From a virus: a DNA stretch of 30,888 nt. The translations under genes were made by a program, and so were the position numbers. The stretch lies in IMG/VR virus record IMGVR_UViG_3300036831_000239, positions 1 through 30,888 of that record. One strand, given 5' to 3'. The stretch's first letter is position 1. Every line of letters begins with the position of its first letter. A model generated the notes under the pieces. That model searched no databases and was not told the origin of the DNA. It saw nothing but the letters and a program-made list of their open reading frames with translations. Positions 30,109-30,888 of the stretch are shown in pieces.

Positions 30109-30888
30109 TCAGATCGGTCCCAGATTTATGAAATTAAATCCCCATCTAAGCTTTTCGACTCCGGTTCGTATTGGGTGATCTAATACCTGCAATGCGAATA
30201 GGTTGTGGACGCGAAACCAATCGATTTTTTCTTGCAGCTTCCGAAGCTTGTGCTCGTTGTTGAATTCTCGAATTGCCAGCATTTCACCGGCCCAGTCGTT
30301 AGTTGTGAGCGTGGCTAAAAGAAGGTCGTCAAAATAGATTGGCACAGCAGGCATGTAACATATGGGATCCCATGTAAAAGTGGTCAACGTGGGTTTTGAG
30401 GAAGAGTAATAGTCTACATCCACCGCTGCAAAACCGAGGGGAGCCTGTCTGAATTTGGCTTCGAGCGTGCGAGCCGTCTCGGCAATATCACCGATTATCA
30501 ATTCCGCAAAGTCCGGCAGCCTCGAACGCAAAGCGTTTTGATCGCCCATTTTATATTGCCCGTGGGCCCAAAATTCAGGATGGTCTCGATAATCGGATGG
30601 CGGCGGCAGGCCGATTGCGTTGTCGAGCCCAATGATACGAATATCAATTTCAAGATCATCCCTGAAATATTTAGCAGCCTTGCACAGATCAAGAAGCCCG
30701 TTCCCCGCAGCCACCCCAAACTCTACTACGGTGATAAGGGGATAATCACAGAGTATTGCCTCAAGGCAGGCGAGTCCAAGAGGAATTGCGTACTGCTTTC
30801 GCCCTAAATCCAATTCGCCTGATCTGATCATCTGTCCTATCCGGGAAAGATGATCTCTGGCCTCCTTGCCACTCTTGAATAGTTTCAC
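30109..30888 (-). CDS. SAM-dependent methyltransferase-like protein, start at window edge
   Basis: At least 259 residues, counted from a GTG at the last bases of the window; the true start may lie beyond. VVEFGVAAGNGLLDL (about residues 53-67) is motif I for SAM binding in a class I Rossmann fold. IIGLDNAIGLP follows as motif II-like. FAAVDVDYYSSSKPTL (about 153-168) and PIYFDDLL resemble the metal-binding part of macrocin/TylF-type sugar O-methyltransferases. It points towards the FkbH-like gene (41-nt gap). A role in decorating a surface glycan is inference. Confidence 0.65.
   Translation of the reverse strand: MKLFKSGKEARDHLSRIGQMIRSGELDLGRKQYAIPLGLACLEAILCDYPLITVVEFGVAAGNGLLDLCKAAKYFRDDLEIDIRIIGLDNAIGLPPPSDYRDHPEFWAHGQYKMGDQNALRSRLPDFAELIIGDIAETARTLEAKFRQAPLGFAAVDVDYYSSSKPTLTTFTWDPICYMPAVPIYFDDLLLATLTTNDWAGEMLAIREFNNEHKLRKLQEKIDWFRVHNLFALQVLDHPIRTGVEKLRWGFNFINLGPI

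Noticed and set aside
1-30888. CRISPR arrays, tRNA genes, rRNA genes, integrase or transposase genes
   Set aside because: I looked for regularly spaced short repeats, tRNA-like cloverleaf ends and recombinase motifs and found none.

Overview
The window reads as the late (packaging, head, tail, lysis) half of a temperate or defective siphovirus, with host-type or cargo genes at its right end. The structural proteins and their order are those of the gene-transfer-agent-like HK97/lambda-type siphophages of Alphaproteobacteria: large terminase, portal, protease, major capsid protein, connector, gp10-like protein, tail terminator, tail tube, assembly chaperones, tape measure, DUF2460, DUF2163, NlpC/P60, tip protein. 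GC-rich codon use and several families of intergenic palindromic repeats fit an alphaproteobacterial host. No integrase, repressor, replication gene, tRNA or rRNA is visible, so prophage ends cannot be placed.

Layout. 1-0.9 kb: a minus-strand DUF5681 gene with a possible small upstream ORF, then a control region with two palindromes and an intrinsic terminator ahead of the terminase. 0.9-6.4 kb: packaging and head genes. 6.4-11.7 kb: connector, tail completion, tail tube, two paralogous chaperone-like genes and tape measure, with three copies of a GC-rich palindromic repeat between genes. 11.7-18.9 kb: a minus-strand orphan gene, then the baseplate hub genes. The tail tip gene is cut in two by an approximately 2.2-kb, less GC-rich insert holding a two-TM protein gene and two small minus-strand genes. 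18.9-22.5 kb: tail accessory genes and an 803-residue protein with a signal peptide. 22.6-25.3 kb: lysis cassette (GH24 lysozyme, two-TM holin candidate, Rz1-like lipoprotein, one-TM coiled-coil protein) among small unknown genes. 25.4-27.9 kb: a second secreted fibre-like protein, a small secreted protein and a small coiled-coil protein. 28.2-30.9 kb: an FkbH-like HAD protein and, convergently, a SAM-methyltransferase-like gene, both lower in GC, which look like surface-glycan or secondary-metabolite genes.

How it works together: terminase and portal package DNA into a head whose capsid protein carries an inserted beta domain. The connector, gp10-like and terminator proteins join it to a tail tube built under a short tape measure (440 aa). 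The hub includes a peptidoglycan hydrolase. Lysozyme, holin and lipoprotein would release particles. The broken tip gene suggests the particle may be defective or that the tip is now made from two chains.

Most noteworthy: the cargo insertion in the tip gene; long and short chaperone paralogues in place of the usual frameshift pair; a beta module shared by connector and tail tube protein; cysteine-rich fibre-like proteins with Sec signal peptides, plus a remnant of a related gene start; and a promoter/operator/terminator arrangement before the terminase. Function calls rest on motifs and gene order read by eye, not on database searches.
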